Shown here: in pieces, positions 15,173 to 24,740 of the stretch | How the letters are laid out: every line of letters starts with the position of its first letter | How positions within the stretch are numbered: position 1 is the first letter of the stretch | From: Actinomycetes bacterium | Lineage (GTDB): Bacteria > Actinomycetota > Acidimicrobiia > Acidimicrobiales > Acidimicrobiaceae | Direction of reading: 5' to 3' | Assembly (NCBI GenBank): GCA_021805205.1 | Contig: JAJZFV010000055.1 | Span: 110,987 to 174,986, forward strand | DNA length: 64,000 nt | Translations under genes and position numbers: made by a program | Notes under the pieces: generated by a model | Databases searched by the model: none | What the model was told of the DNA's origin: nothing | What the model saw: only the letters and a program-made list of their open reading frames with translations

Positions 15173-17140
15173 CTACTCTAGTGCAGACGACCGAGGGGCC
15201 ATATCGCGCGGTTCATTCTGGCTTGGAGTTACTTCGGTGACATCACCGCCACCGATCTTTGGAACCTCCGCAGAGGTTGCCTCGTCACCTATCTCGTGGA
15301 GCAGGTTGTAGACCGATGATGCCACATCCACAGGGAGAAAGGCGAGGGTTTGGAGTTCGTCGAGAGATGCGGCTCGAATCTTCTTCAGACTGCCATAGTG
15401 CGAAAGTAGCTTCTTCTTTCGAATTGGCCCGAGACCGACAACTTCGTCGAGGATCGACTTAGTCATAGCCTTATCCCTCAAGGATCGATGATACGTTATT
15501 GCGAAGCGGTGAGCTTCATCTCGTATCTGCTGTAGCAGAAATAGAGACTCTGAGGTTCTGGGGATTCTAACCGGTTCACTCTCTCCCGGAAGATAGACCT
15601 CTTCAAACTTCTTCGCCAACGAAACCATTGGAATCTCATCTTGAAGATTGGCCTCACAAAGGGCCTTATAGGCCATCGACAACTGCCCCTTGCCACCGTC
15701 TATGACTATCAATGAAGGTGGATAGGAGAAGCGACGACGAACCGTCTCTACCTCTTCATCTTCCTCTTCGGTGAGGTGGGCGAGGCGACGAGTGAGCACC
15801 TCGTACATGGCTGCAAAGTCGTCGTTCTGGCCGACATTGACCTTGAATCGGCGATATTCGCTGCGCTTTGGTAGACCATCTTCCATCACCACCATCGAAC
15901 CTACGTAGTTGGTGCCACTTAGGTGGCTCATGTCGTAGCACTCGATTCGAAGTGGAAAGATCGGAAGCCCCAGTTCGTCGCTCAGCGCAGTTAGGGCTCT
16001 ACTCCTTGAGTTGTGGTCGCTAGCTCGCTTCAAACGAGTCCGGGTGAAACTTCCCTGCGCATTTATGTTGGCCCTCTCCAAGAGCGCCTTCCTGTGGCCC
16101 CTCTTAGGTACTTTGATCTCGACTTTGGTTCCACGAAGAGAGGTCATCCACTCCTCTAGAAGCTCCTTATTGGTAGGCTCCACAGTAACCAAGACCTCTT
16201 TGGGTAGCTCGACCGGAGAGTCGGCGTAGATATCTTCAACTACCCTCTCTAACATCTCAGCCTCTGAAAGCTCTTCAACTCGATCGATCAAAGTTGAGCG
16301 TCGTCCATTCACCCTTCCAGTTCTGATGGAAAGGATGTCAACTTGAAATTCGAGTTCATCGAAGTGGACCCCAACTACGTCAAAATTATCCGACTCTTCG
16401 CCTACCATCTCCTGCCTCTCGATCGCCTTTTCAAGGGCTGCGAGGCGGTCACGAAGGCGAGTTGCTGTCTCAAAGTCGAGTTCAGCTGCAGCCTGGTGCA
16501 TTTGAGCACGCATCAACTCCACGAACTTCTTGGAGTTGCCCTTGAGAACACTTTCAAGGTCACGAACGATATTGCGATAGCCTTCGGCGTCGATCGCACC
16601 GATACAGGGGGCAGAGCAGCGATCGATGTGGTAAAGGAGGCAAGGACGCTTGCTACGAAGTGCAGTATTGAACTTACTCTCAGAACAGGTCCTTATTGGA
16701 AAGGTTCGAATCAACAGATCGAGGGAGTCACGTATGGCATAGGCCTGGGCATAGGGACCAAAGTAGTGGAACCCCTTTCGGTGGCTCGCCCTTGTCACGA
16801 AAGCCCTGGGCCACTCGTCACTCGCTGAGATCGCCAAGTAAGGGTAGCTCTTGTCGTCGCGAAGACGCACGTTATATCTGGGTCTATACCTTTTGATTAG
16901 CGTGTACTCGAGCATCAGGGCCTCAAGATCGTTGGCCACCGTGATCCACTCCACATCGCTCGCACTACTCACCATCGCCGCGGTTCGAGGGTGAAGCGTC
17001 TCAATTGGAGCAAAGTAGTTCGAGAGTCGGGATCGAAGTGACTTCGCCTTTCCTACGTAGATCACCCTTCCGTCGCCATCTTTGAATTGGTAGGATCCTG
17101 GCAGATCGGGCACCTTGCCAAGGTCTATCCACTTAAGCAC
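15173..17140 (-). CDS. uvrC: UvrC excinuclease subunit
   Basis: A 655-residue subunit that makes both incisions in nucleotide excision repair. Its GIY-YIG nuclease occupies the N-terminus (LPGSYQFKDGDGRVIYVGKA). A UVR motif (residues about 210–245, FETATRLRDRLAALEKAIE) binds UvrB. The C-terminal RNase H-like nuclease contains IECYDMSHLSG and LIVIDGGKGQL. The tandem helix-hairpin-helix follows (VVGLGPIRKKKLLSHYGSLKKI). The start is GTG at 17140 with GGAGG just upstream. It is divergent from uvrA across about 260 bases. The C-terminal 40 residues look disordered. Confidence 0.97.
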   Translation of the reverse strand: MLKWIDLGKVPDLPGSYQFKDGDGRVIYVGKAKSLRSRLSNYFAPIETLHPRTAAMVSSASDVEWITVANDLEALMLEYTLIKRYRPRYNVRLRDDKSYPYLAISASDEWPRAFVTRASHRKGFHYFGPYAQAYAIRDSLDLLIRTFPIRTCSESKFNTALRSKRPCLLYHIDRCSAPCIGAIDAEGYRNIVRDLESVLKGNSKKFVELMRAQMHQAAAELDFETATRLRDRLAALEKAIERQEMVGEESDNFDVVGVHFDELEFQVDILSIRTGRVNGRRSTLIDRVEELSEAEMLERVVEDIYADSPVELPKEVLVTVEPTNKELLEEWMTSLRGTKVEIKVPKRGHRKALLERANINAQGSFTRTRLKRASDHNSRSRALTALSDELGLPIFPLRIECYDMSHLSGTNYVGSMVVMEDGLPKRSEYRRFKVNVGQNDDFAAMYEVLTRRLAHLTEEEDEEVETVRRRFSYPPSLIVIDGGKGQLSMAYKALCEANLQDEIPMVSLAKKFEEVYLPGESEPVRIPRTSESLFLLQQIRDEAHRFAITYHRSLRDKAMTKSILDEVVGLGPIRKKKLLSHYGSLKKIRAASLDELQTLAFLPVDVASSVYNLLHEIGDEATSAEVPKIGGGDVTEVTPSQNEPRDMAPRSSALE

Positions 17141-17387
17141 CGCAACCTCCTAACCTACTCATCGAAGCAACCCCATAGGTGAATCCAAAGGCCAAAGTAC
17201 CTTCCAGCATCAATTGCCACCACCAATGATAAAGGTAGTAATCAAACCACAAATCGACCAGTATCGTCGGGCGGCCGCCAAGAGCGCAACGACGAGGCGG
17301 CTATCCTTTGGGAATAGCATGGGACCTATATTTAGTTGTCTCATACTCTAGGGATCCTTTAGTCCCTATTTGCTGTCAATCCTCTGA

Positions 17388-17399
17388 AAGATCGATCTT
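17388..17399. promoter_or_regulatory. 12-base palindrome over the uvrA ribosome-site region
   Basis: AAGATCGATCTT is a perfect palindrome ending four bases before the uvrA GTG, where a Shine–Dalgarno site would normally be. No other strong ribosome site is seen. It does not match the actinobacterial LexA box, and I found no LexA box elsewhere in the uvrC–uvrA intergenic region. Confidence 0.3.
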
Positions 17400-17403
17400 C
17401 CTC

Positions 17404-20241
17404 GTGTCTGAAAAGCTAATTGTAAAAGGTGCGAAAGAACACAACCTGAAAGATGTACATCTTTCAGTCCCAAGAAACAAGCTGGTAGTGTTCACTGGAC
17501 TGTCGGGTTCAGGCAAATCGTCGCTCGCATTCGACACCATCTTCGCCGAAGGTCAACGCCGATACCTTGAGTCGCTCTCCTCCTACGCCAGGCAATTTTT
17601 GGGCCAACTTGATAAACCGGACGTAGAGTCGATAGAGGGACTATCACCCTCTATATCCATCGATCAAAAGTCGGCTCCTCGTAACCCCCGATCTACCGTA
17701 GGGACAGTAACCGAGATCAACGACTATCTCCGTCTACTTTTTGCACGAGTAGGAACCCAATATTGCCACGTCTGCGGGGAGAAGGTAGAGCGCCAAAGCG
17801 TACAACAGATCGTTGACCGCTTGATGGAGATCGACGAGGGAGGACGGTTCATGGTCATGGCACCTCTCGTTGAAGGGAGAAAGGGCGAATTTGCCACACT
17901 TCTTCACGAGGTAGCACGCAAAGGGTACTCTAGAGCGCGGGTGGACGGGGAGATAATTGACGTAGCTCAAGCCACCCACTTTGACCTCAACCGATACGAA
18001 AACCACCACATCGACGTAGTAGTTGATCGACTCACCCGCCGCGAGGGTATCGAATCACGTCTTACCGACTCAGTTGAGAGCGCCCTCGAACTTGGCAATC
18101 GCCGCCTCAAAGTTGTGCTTTTGCCAAACGGTGACCAAAAAGAAGAGATTGAAGTTGTCTTCTCCGAGCTTCTCGCCTGCAATAACTGCGGAATAAGCTT
18201 CTCGGAGTTGGCTCCTAGGAACTTCTCATTCAATTCACCCTACGGTGCTTGCGAGGCTTGCGATGGCCTTGGTACAACAGTTGAAGTGGATGGGGAGTTA
18301 GTAATTCCCGATCCCACCCTCTCGATCCTCCAAGGGGCCATCGCGCCCTGGGCAACTATGAAGAGCGACTTCTATCTCTCCGGCCTCGAGGCTTTGGCTG
18401 CCAAGATGGGCTTCGACCTTAGAACCCCCTTCCAAGACCTTCCAGAGAAGGCTCGTAACGAAATTTTGAATGGCGAGAAGTCGACCAAGTTGAAGGTAAA
18501 CCTCTCGTCTCGCTACTCTCGTGGCGAAGTCAGTATGAAGTGGGAGGGTGTAATTCCCTGGCTCCGCAGGCGATACGAGACATCCACCTCCGAGGGGGCA
18601 CGAGAACAGGTTCGCCAATTCATGAGCGACGTTGCGTGTTCTACCTGCAACGGCCATCGTCTTAAGGCAGAGTCCCTTTCGGTCCTAGTTGGAGACCTCT
18701 CTATCGCCCATATTTCATCACTATCGATCGCAAACTGCATGAATACCATGTCAGAGATTAAGTTTGACGACCGTGATACGATCATTGCCCATCCAATCCT
18801 TCGAGAGGTAAACGCTCGCCTTCGCTTCTTGATCGACGTCGGACTTGACTATCTCACCCTCGATCGCTCAGCCAATACCCTCTCCGGCGGTGAAGCACAG
18901 AGAATTCGGCTGGCATCGCAGATTGGGTCAGGGTTAACCGGCGTTCTCTACGTCTTAGACGAACCATCGATCGGCCTCCACCAGCGAGACAACCAACGTC
19001 TCATCAAAACCCTCGAGCGGCTGCGCGATCTCGACAACTCGGTGATAGTCGTCGAACACGATGAGGATACGATTCGAGCCGCAGATCACGTTGTCGATAT
19101 AGGACCGGGGGCTGGCATCCACGGTGGTCGAGTTGTCGGTGAAGGGAGTGTCGACGATATTATCGCAGCGCCTGAGTCAATTACCGGCGACTATCTTGCT
19201 GGTAGGCGTCGGGTAGCACCTGATCGCGAACCGCGATCCATTGGAGAAAAGCACATCTCAATAAAGGGTGCGGTCGCCAACAATCTAAAGGGCGTGGACG
19301 TCGACATCCCGCTCGGCCTATTCGTTACTGTTACCGGAGTCTCGGGTTCGGGAAAGTCAACTTTGGTAAACGATATCCTTCGAAACGCACTAATGCAGAA
19401 GATATATCGCTCAAAGACTCCACCGGCTAGGCACAAAGCCATACTTGGCATGGAAAACATCGACAAAGTGGTAGACATCGATCAGTCGCCCATCGGTAGA
19501 ACCCCTCGCTCCAATCCAGCCACCTACACTGGCGTCTTCGATAAGATCCGAGCCCTCTTCGCCGGAACCCCGGAGTCGCGGGTTCGCGGCTACGAACAGG
19601 GTCGCTTCTCCTTCAACATTCGAGGTGGTCGCTGCGAAACCTGCAGCGGAGATGGCACCCTGAGAATCGAGATGAACTTCCTACCTGATGTCTACGTCCC
19701 TTGCGAAGCCTGCAAAGGGAGCAGGTACAACCGTGACACTCTGGAAATTGAGTACCGAGGCAAGAACATCGCCCAAGTCCTCGACATGCCAGTAGATGAG
19801 GCTCTCACCTTCTTCAAGGCAATTCCGGCAATTGAGCGCCATCTATCGACCCTTTCAGAGGTAGGTCTTGGGTACGTTAAGTTAGGGCAACCCGCTACGA
19901 CATTATCTGGCGGCGAGGCCCAGAGGGTTAAACTGGCAAGCGAACTAGCAAAGCGGCCCACTGGTCATACGTTCTATATTCTCGATGAACCCACGACTGG
20001 CCTACACTTTGAAGACGTGCGGCGCCTCTTAGCGGTGCTGCAGCGTTTAGTCGACAACGGCAACACTGTTCTCACGATCGAACACAACCTCGATGTCATA
20101 AAGTCGTCTGACTTTTTGATAGACCTTGGCCCAGAGGGTGGTGACAAGGGTGGACAATTGGTCGGGGTGGGCACCCCCTTGGAGTTGTCAAAGAATCCCA
20201 AAAGTCATACCGGCCACTTTTTGATCGACCTGCTCTCATAG
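17404..20241 (+). CDS. uvrA: UvrA excinuclease ATPase subunit
   Basis: A damage-sensing ABC ATPase of nucleotide excision repair. It has two ATPase modules, with Walker A loops GLSGSGKSS and GVSGSGKST and two LSGGEAQR signatures. Zinc-finger cysteines include CHVCG, CNNCG...CEAC and CETCSGDG...CEAC. I start at GTG 17404 because the homology (SEKLIVKGAKEHNLKDV) begins there, giving 945 residues, the family length; the frame is open back to 17308, but those residues are not UvrA-like. Termination follows a normal C-terminal ATPase. uvrC is divergent upstream, and uvrB lies about 15 kb away. Confidence 0.97.
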   Translation: MSEKLIVKGAKEHNLKDVHLSVPRNKLVVFTGLSGSGKSSLAFDTIFAEGQRRYLESLSSYARQFLGQLDKPDVESIEGLSPSISIDQKSAPRNPRSTVGTVTEINDYLRLLFARVGTQYCHVCGEKVERQSVQQIVDRLMEIDEGGRFMVMAPLVEGRKGEFATLLHEVARKGYSRARVDGEIIDVAQATHFDLNRYENHHIDVVVDRLTRREGIESRLTDSVESALELGNRRLKVVLLPNGDQKEEIEVVFSELLACNNCGISFSELAPRNFSFNSPYGACEACDGLGTTVEVDGELVIPDPTLSILQGAIAPWATMKSDFYLSGLEALAAKMGFDLRTPFQDLPEKARNEILNGEKSTKLKVNLSSRYSRGEVSMKWEGVIPWLRRRYETSTSEGAREQVRQFMSDVACSTCNGHRLKAESLSVLVGDLSIAHISSLSIANCMNTMSEIKFDDRDTIIAHPILREVNARLRFLIDVGLDYLTLDRSANTLSGGEAQRIRLASQIGSGLTGVLYVLDEPSIGLHQRDNQRLIKTLERLRDLDNSVIVVEHDEDTIRAADHVVDIGPGAGIHGGRVVGEGSVDDIIAAPESITGDYLAGRRRVAPDREPRSIGEKHISIKGAVANNLKGVDVDIPLGLFVTVTGVSGSGKSTLVNDILRNALMQKIYRSKTPPARHKAILGMENIDKVVDIDQSPIGRTPRSNPATYTGVFDKIRALFAGTPESRVRGYEQGRFSFNIRGGRCETCSGDGTLRIEMNFLPDVYVPCEACKGSRYNRDTLEIEYRGKNIAQVLDMPVDEALTFFKAIPAIERHLSTLSEVGLGYVKLGQPATTLSGGEAQRVKLASELAKRPTGHTFYILDEPTTGLHFEDVRRLLAVLQRLVDNGNTVLTIEHNLDVIKSSDFLIDLGPEGGDKGGQLVGVGTPLELSKNPKSHTGHFLIDLLS

Positions 20242-20277
20242 TGAAGATAGCAACCTCACCTCAAAGTGGCAGTTTCC

Positions 20278-21625
20278 CTAAAAGATAACTCCTGGATTCA
20301 ATACTCTATTTGGATCAAACGTAGCCTTTATTGCCCTCATCGCTTGGAGCTGGGCGTCATTTTTAGCGCGTGAGAGGTACTTACCCTTGAGGGTTCCTAT
20401 CCCATGTTCCGCAGAGATTGAACCCCCCATCTCCAAAGTCAGGCCGATGATAGCTTCGTCAACTGCGGAACTTGGAAGTGTTGAAACCACGTTCAAGTGA
20501 ATGTTGCCGTCACCTAAATGGCCAAAGATATAGGTCTTAGCGCTCGGAGCAAGCGTCCATAGGCGCTCGTTTGCCCTATTCCAGAACTCTTCGATTCGAC
20601 CAAGTTCAAAGGATACGTCGTACTTATCCACCTTCCCCAAGGTAGAGATAGCCAAGGTATGGTGCTCACGTAGAGACCAAAGTTTTTTTTGAGGCGGTCG
20701 AGTCGGTTGCTACCGCCACATCGCCGTCACTATCACCAAATGCCTCGGAGAGTTCGTGGCCTAAGCTCATTCCACCATCGAATTGAAATAAGAGGTAAAA
20801 GCGGGATCGAAAGGGGATGCTTGCTCCAAGTGCCTTTTCAATTAGAACAACGCCATCGTAGGTAAAGAATTCAGCCGCAGTTAGCGACGCAAATTGACGA
20901 GCAAAACGAAGCTTATCGAGAGCCTCAGTAAATGTGGCTACCCCAATCAACGCCGTAAAGCTTGAAGCGGTGTTTGGGACCAACCGCAGCGTCGCACTTG
21001 TGACGACCCCTATGGTGCCTTCGGCCCCAATAGCTATTCGACCGACGTCGATGCCGGTATTGTCCTTGAGGTACTGAGATGAAGCCGACACCAATCCAAA
21101 TGCGGGGGTAATTAGGTCGAGCGAGACTACTTGATCGCGAAGACCTCCATGGCGAATGAAATGAATTCCACCGGCGTTGGTCGATATCATCCCTCCAATA
21201 GTGGCGCTATCACGGGAGGCGAGGTCGACCCCGAAGTGGTAACCGGTACCCTTGAGGTAATTTGAAAGCTCGCTTAGGGTTACACCTGCTTCACATGTAA
21301 CTCTCCCCAGCTGACTATCGAAGTTGCGGATCCGCTTCAATTTAGAGGTAGTTAGGATGAACTCTGACTTTATCGGAGTTGCACCGCCGACCAAGGAGGT
21401 GTTCCCTCCTTGGATATGAATCGGAGTCTGAAAACGATTAGCTAACATGAGAATCAACTCGAGCTGCGCCGGAGACGATGGTCGAAGCAAGAAGCGGGCA
21501 CAGCCTTCGACCTTCCCGGTCCAGTCAACGTTATGTCCTCGTACGAGGTCCACATCGTCAACGATGACGTCGGGGATCGTCTCTTTCAGCGAGTCGACGA
21601 ATTGACTGCTCGATTCATATTTCAA
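20278..21625 (-). pseudogene. FAD-linked oxidase (GlcD/D-lactate dehydrogenase type), frameshifted
   Basis: Two adjacent frames make one enzyme. Bases 21625–20666 encode the FAD-binding half, with HIQGGNTSLVGGA, DSATIGGMISTNAGG and GAEGTIGVVT. The part ending at 20278 encodes the C-terminal half, with GHLGDGNIHLN and the ending SISAEHGIGTLKGKYL...LNPGVIF. The break lies at a run of eight T (20693–20700; A on the coding strand). Reading seven instead restores LWSLREHHTLAISTLG, the expected family motif, giving about 448 residues in total. Such enzymes oxidise 2-hydroxy acids such as glycolate or lactate. The gene is either inactivated, rescued by slippage, or hit by a homopolymer sequencing error. 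The start is TTG at 21625. Confidence 0.8.
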
Positions 21626-21811
21626 AGAGATGACTTTCGTTGTTTCAAGGATCTACACCTAGAAATCTAATTACCCGATACTACGCCACAAAGATACTGT
21701 ATTTCGTCCAAAATAATTCAAAGAAATCAAAATGCCAACTTTAATTGAGCCAGCTTATTTATACCTAAGCTATGGGTTATCATCCCCAAGACCGAAATTT
21801 GCGGTTGCCAA

Positions 21812-23050
21812 ATGAAACGCTATCTCATTGATTTAAGACCCATAAAAGAGAGCAGCCAATTCCGCAAGATGTTCTCGTCTCAGCTGGTCTCCAACTTCGG
21901 AGATCAGCTGAGCGCTGTTGGAGTGGCCTATGAGGTCTACCACATCACTGGATCGTCGTTTCAGGTTGGGGCGGTAAGCGTCGCTCAGCTGGTTCCCCTT
22001 GCGCTTGTATCGATTTTGGGCGGTGGCCTTGTGGATCACCTAGACCGCCGTAAGTTGATGCTTTATGGATACCTTTTATCGGGGCTTCTATCTGTTGGAA
22101 CCTTGATTGACATCCTTCAAACAAAGGTCATATTATGGCCTCTTTACCTATTTCCTTCACTAATTGCAGGTGCATCGTCTCTGGTTAGGGCATCGCAGAA
22201 TGCAACAGTAACTGGAATCGTTGGCGATCATCTAATTACAGCGGCTGCTGCATTGCGCCAACTTATGTTTCAAATTGGAGCGATCCTAGGCCCCGCACTT
22301 GCCGGAATCGTAATCGCACAAGGTGGGGTTTCAACAGCATTTATCTTCGACACATTCTCATTTCTTACCGGCTTGATGATCACTCTCGTCCTCAAGCCCC
22401 TTCCACCTGAGATCACAAATACACAGAGAAGGAGTCAGCTCAAAGACGGTTATCGCGCAGTGAGGAAAAGTCACGCGCTCCTAGGGATCTATAGCGTCGA
22501 CCTAATAGCAATGATCTTCGGAATGCCTAGGGCACTATTTCCCGCACTAGCCGTCCACCAGTTTCATGGCGGTCCAGCTCTCCTGGGGTATATGTACGCT
22601 GCCCTTGGAGGAGGCTCTATGGTGGCAGCACTCTCATCGGGGTGGCTAGCTTCAATTGGTCGCCTTGGACTTTCAATCGAGATAAACGTCTGCCTTTGGG
22701 GGTTAGCTATAGCCCTCTTCGGTGTCACTCACCAAAGCGTCGTTGCTCTAGCCATGCTTGCGGTCGCGGGCTACAGCGACGTAAATTCAGCAATACTTAG
22801 AAACTCCCTGCTGCAATATAGCGCCCCAAGAGAAACCTTGGGGAGATTGAATGCAGTTCAGATACTCGTAGTAACGGGAGGACCGCGCCTAGGGGACCTC
22901 GAATCTGGAATAGTTGGGTCGATAGGCGGAACGACATTTGCCGTAGTCTCAGGTGGAGTTGCATGCATAGCATTCACCGCACTCCTTGCAGCTCGCCTAA
23001 AGGGTTTTACCAAGTATCAAATATCCTCCCGGAGACAGCCTGACCTCTAA
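21812..23050 (+). CDS. MFS exporter, EntS-like
   Basis: A 412-residue membrane protein with about twelve hydrophobic helices. The N-terminal pattern SQLVSNFGDQLSAVGVAYEVYHITGSSFQVGAV, the GGGLVDHLDRRKLM loop after helix 2, and the ALRQLMFQIGAILGPALAG segment are typical of the MFS_3 group, which includes the enterobactin exporter EntS. The substrate is unknown. The start is ATG at 21812; no strong ribosome site is visible, and a start at MFSSQL (21869) would also fit the first helix. It is divergent from the frameshifted oxidase and followed by transposase debris. Confidence 0.8.
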   Translation: MKRYLIDLRPIKESSQFRKMFSSQLVSNFGDQLSAVGVAYEVYHITGSSFQVGAVSVAQLVPLALVSILGGGLVDHLDRRKLMLYGYLLSGLLSVGTLIDILQTKVILWPLYLFPSLIAGASSLVRASQNATVTGIVGDHLITAAAALRQLMFQIGAILGPALAGIVIAQGGVSTAFIFDTFSFLTGLMITLVLKPLPPEITNTQRRSQLKDGYRAVRKSHALLGIYSVDLIAMIFGMPRALFPALAVHQFHGGPALLGYMYAALGGGSMVAALSSGWLASIGRLGLSIEINVCLWGLAIALFGVTHQSVVALAMLAVAGYSDVNSAILRNSLLQYSAPRETLGRLNAVQILVVTGGPRLGDLESGIVGSIGGTTFAVVSGGVACIAFTALLAARLKGFTKYQISSRRQPDL

Positions 23051-23122
23051 GGGTGAGCGCAATGATTGGATTACATTTCTCGTAATTACGCTAGGAGCTA
23101 GTGCCCCTAGTAATAAATACAC

Positions 23123-23500
23123 TTAGTAAATGGGCCGAGGATACTTCTCCCTGGATTTGAAGATCTGGTCAGCCGTCTTATGCCATCTCAAGGGACGGGG
23201 ATTTTCATTCTGAGTCTCAGTCCATTTTATAATTGCTTCAATGAGTTGCTTTATGAGATTTGTGTGTTGAACTCTGCAACATCTTGGTCGTAAATTCAGA
23301 AAGCCATCGCTCTACAAGATTCATCCACGATGAAAACGTTGGAGCGAAGTGAAAGTAAGAGCGTGGATCCTCAAAGTTCCATTTGCGTACAGCCTCTGTC
23401 TTGTGGGTAGCATACTTATCCATAATGAGATGGACCTCTAGGTCATTTAGCACCTCGTTACCAATGTGACCTAGGAACGAGATGAATTTAACTTCCGAAA
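23123..23500 (-). pseudogene. IS630-family transposase fragment
   Basis: Only the C-terminal part of a DDE transposase remains. On the minus strand the frame around 23453–23240 carries VHLIMDKYATHKT and SSWMNLVERWLSEFTTKML, the catalytic-core signatures of IS630 transposases. It is frameshifted near 23238; in the next frame the normal C-terminus continues (QLIEAIIKWTETQNENPRP, then WHKTADQIF) to a stop at 23123. Upstream, SFLGHIGNEV extends the match to about 23500, after which stops appear. No terminal inverted repeats are seen. This is an old, inactive remnant. Confidence 0.8.
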
Positions 23501-23548
23501 CGTATCAATGGCCTTTGGACAACTTTCAACCGAGTTTAATGACTTATA

Positions 23549-23950
23549 GGTGACACCTCTTCAGGGGTTGGGACATTGGGGACGATTCGCCCTGCGAACC
23601 GCCCGCGCATCGACGGATAACGCTTTGGATTCAGGAATCTGCTGGCCCCGGGAAACAGATCTTTACGGCATCTTCCAGCGGCTCAACCTATACATTGCCA
23701 ACCGGAGTAACCTAGAACGAAGTAGAGGGCTGAGGAAGAGGAAGCGGAGGATGAGACGTCGATGGCCTTATCGAAGCAATCATCCCCACCCCTGGGACAA
23801 ATACCTGCTCGGTAACGGTAGGCGCCGCCACCGCCGGCGGCTTCGGTGACAAAGGTACCGATGTGGATAGCGGTGGCGGCGGCATAAATGGCGGCAACTG
23901 TACTCCCGGTATTGTCATCGTCTCCCCAATCACCGCCAACCAAGCCTTAG
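23549..23950 (+). pseudogene. Decayed copy of the collagen/glycine-rich surface protein gene
   Basis: From about 23642 the DNA closely follows the 3' half of the intact gene at 24741–26222. Shared landmarks are the ACAGATCTT...ACGGCATCTTC segment, ACCGGAGTAAC, GCAATCATCCCCACC and the final ATCGTCTCCCCAATCACC, which ends in a stop at 23948–23950. Upstream of 23642 the sequence resembles worn collagen-triplet DNA. The glycine-rich middle has lost its frame through indels and is shortened. Similarity continues past the stop for about 170 bases, so the duplication included the 3' flank. Confidence 0.75.
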
Positions 23951-24612
23951 GGCTCATCCTTCATTTAGCGAGCCACCGAGTGATCGGGGGGGGTGGCTCA
24001 ACCTAGGCTCTCACAGATTACCGATGTTTGAGTCTCCCGTCATCTGACTCGTGTCACCCAGCTGGCAATCTCGTGGGTGTCTTTGACCAGTTGGCAAAGC
24101 GTAGTGGGAAGCGTGTTTGAGACTAAAAGCCAATCCGACTTTAGTAGCGACCAGATTTGGTGGTCGTATGCCTGACCGTCGCACTGTGGATAGCATTAGG
24201 CCGCGATTCTAGAGTTCCCTGGTGTATTGACGTGCCTACCAATTCGGGGCATAGTATTATCGGCAGTCTCCCTGGTCAGCTCATTGCGCTGACCCCTTTA
24301 AACCGCCCATCCTGCGAATATGTCGGTTGGAGATGGATCAAAGGGGATGCAAAAGGAAACAGCTAAGACTGTACAAAGGTACCACTTCCTTGGCGGGCTC
24401 TGCTACTCCCGATGAGATCTACTTCGATACGAGTTCAAATCAACACCTAAGTAGCCTAAATTGCATATGTAAAAATCAATTCCATTGCCATGCGAGTCAA
24501 TTCGATCAGTGCATGAGGATTGGATCCACCTCACTTCTTTGGCAGGCTCCGCTATCGCATAACTCTTAATTGTGTTTGCTGATTGCCGTTTTTTCACACA
24601 AAGAGTAACAGG
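23951..24612. other. Non-coding region between the decayed and intact copies
   Basis: Bases 23951–24115 match the 3' flank of the intact gene (26229–26415). The rest holds no convincing gene. An imperfect direct repeat occurs at 24383–24405 and 24532–24554 (the segment CACTTCCTTGGCGGGCTC and its variant, about 20 of 23 bases alike). A 72-codon minus-strand frame at 24403–24621 has no recognisable features and is not called. Confidence 0.5.
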
Positions 24613-24640
24613 TTGACACACAGAGATTGAAAAATAGTTA
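24613..24640 (+). promoter_or_regulatory. Candidate promoter of the collagen-like gene
   Basis: A perfect −35 hexamer TTGACA (24613–24618) is followed after 16 bases by TAGTTA (24635–24640) in AT-rich DNA. It lies about 100 bases upstream of the gene start, leaving a leader of roughly 90 bases. This is one of the few clear housekeeping-type promoters in the window. Confidence 0.5.
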
Positions 24641-24740
24641 TTATCGCTGGTAAGGAAATATTTATTCTCACTTAGAGACCAAAACTGAATAAATTCACCA
24701 CTATATGAGCAAATCCATTAGCGATACGGGAGACATCGTT

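Noticed and set aside
24403..24621. A 72-codon minus-strand frame in the region before the collagen-like gene.
   Set aside because: No ribosome site or recognisable motif, and it overlaps the predicted promoter of the surface-protein gene.
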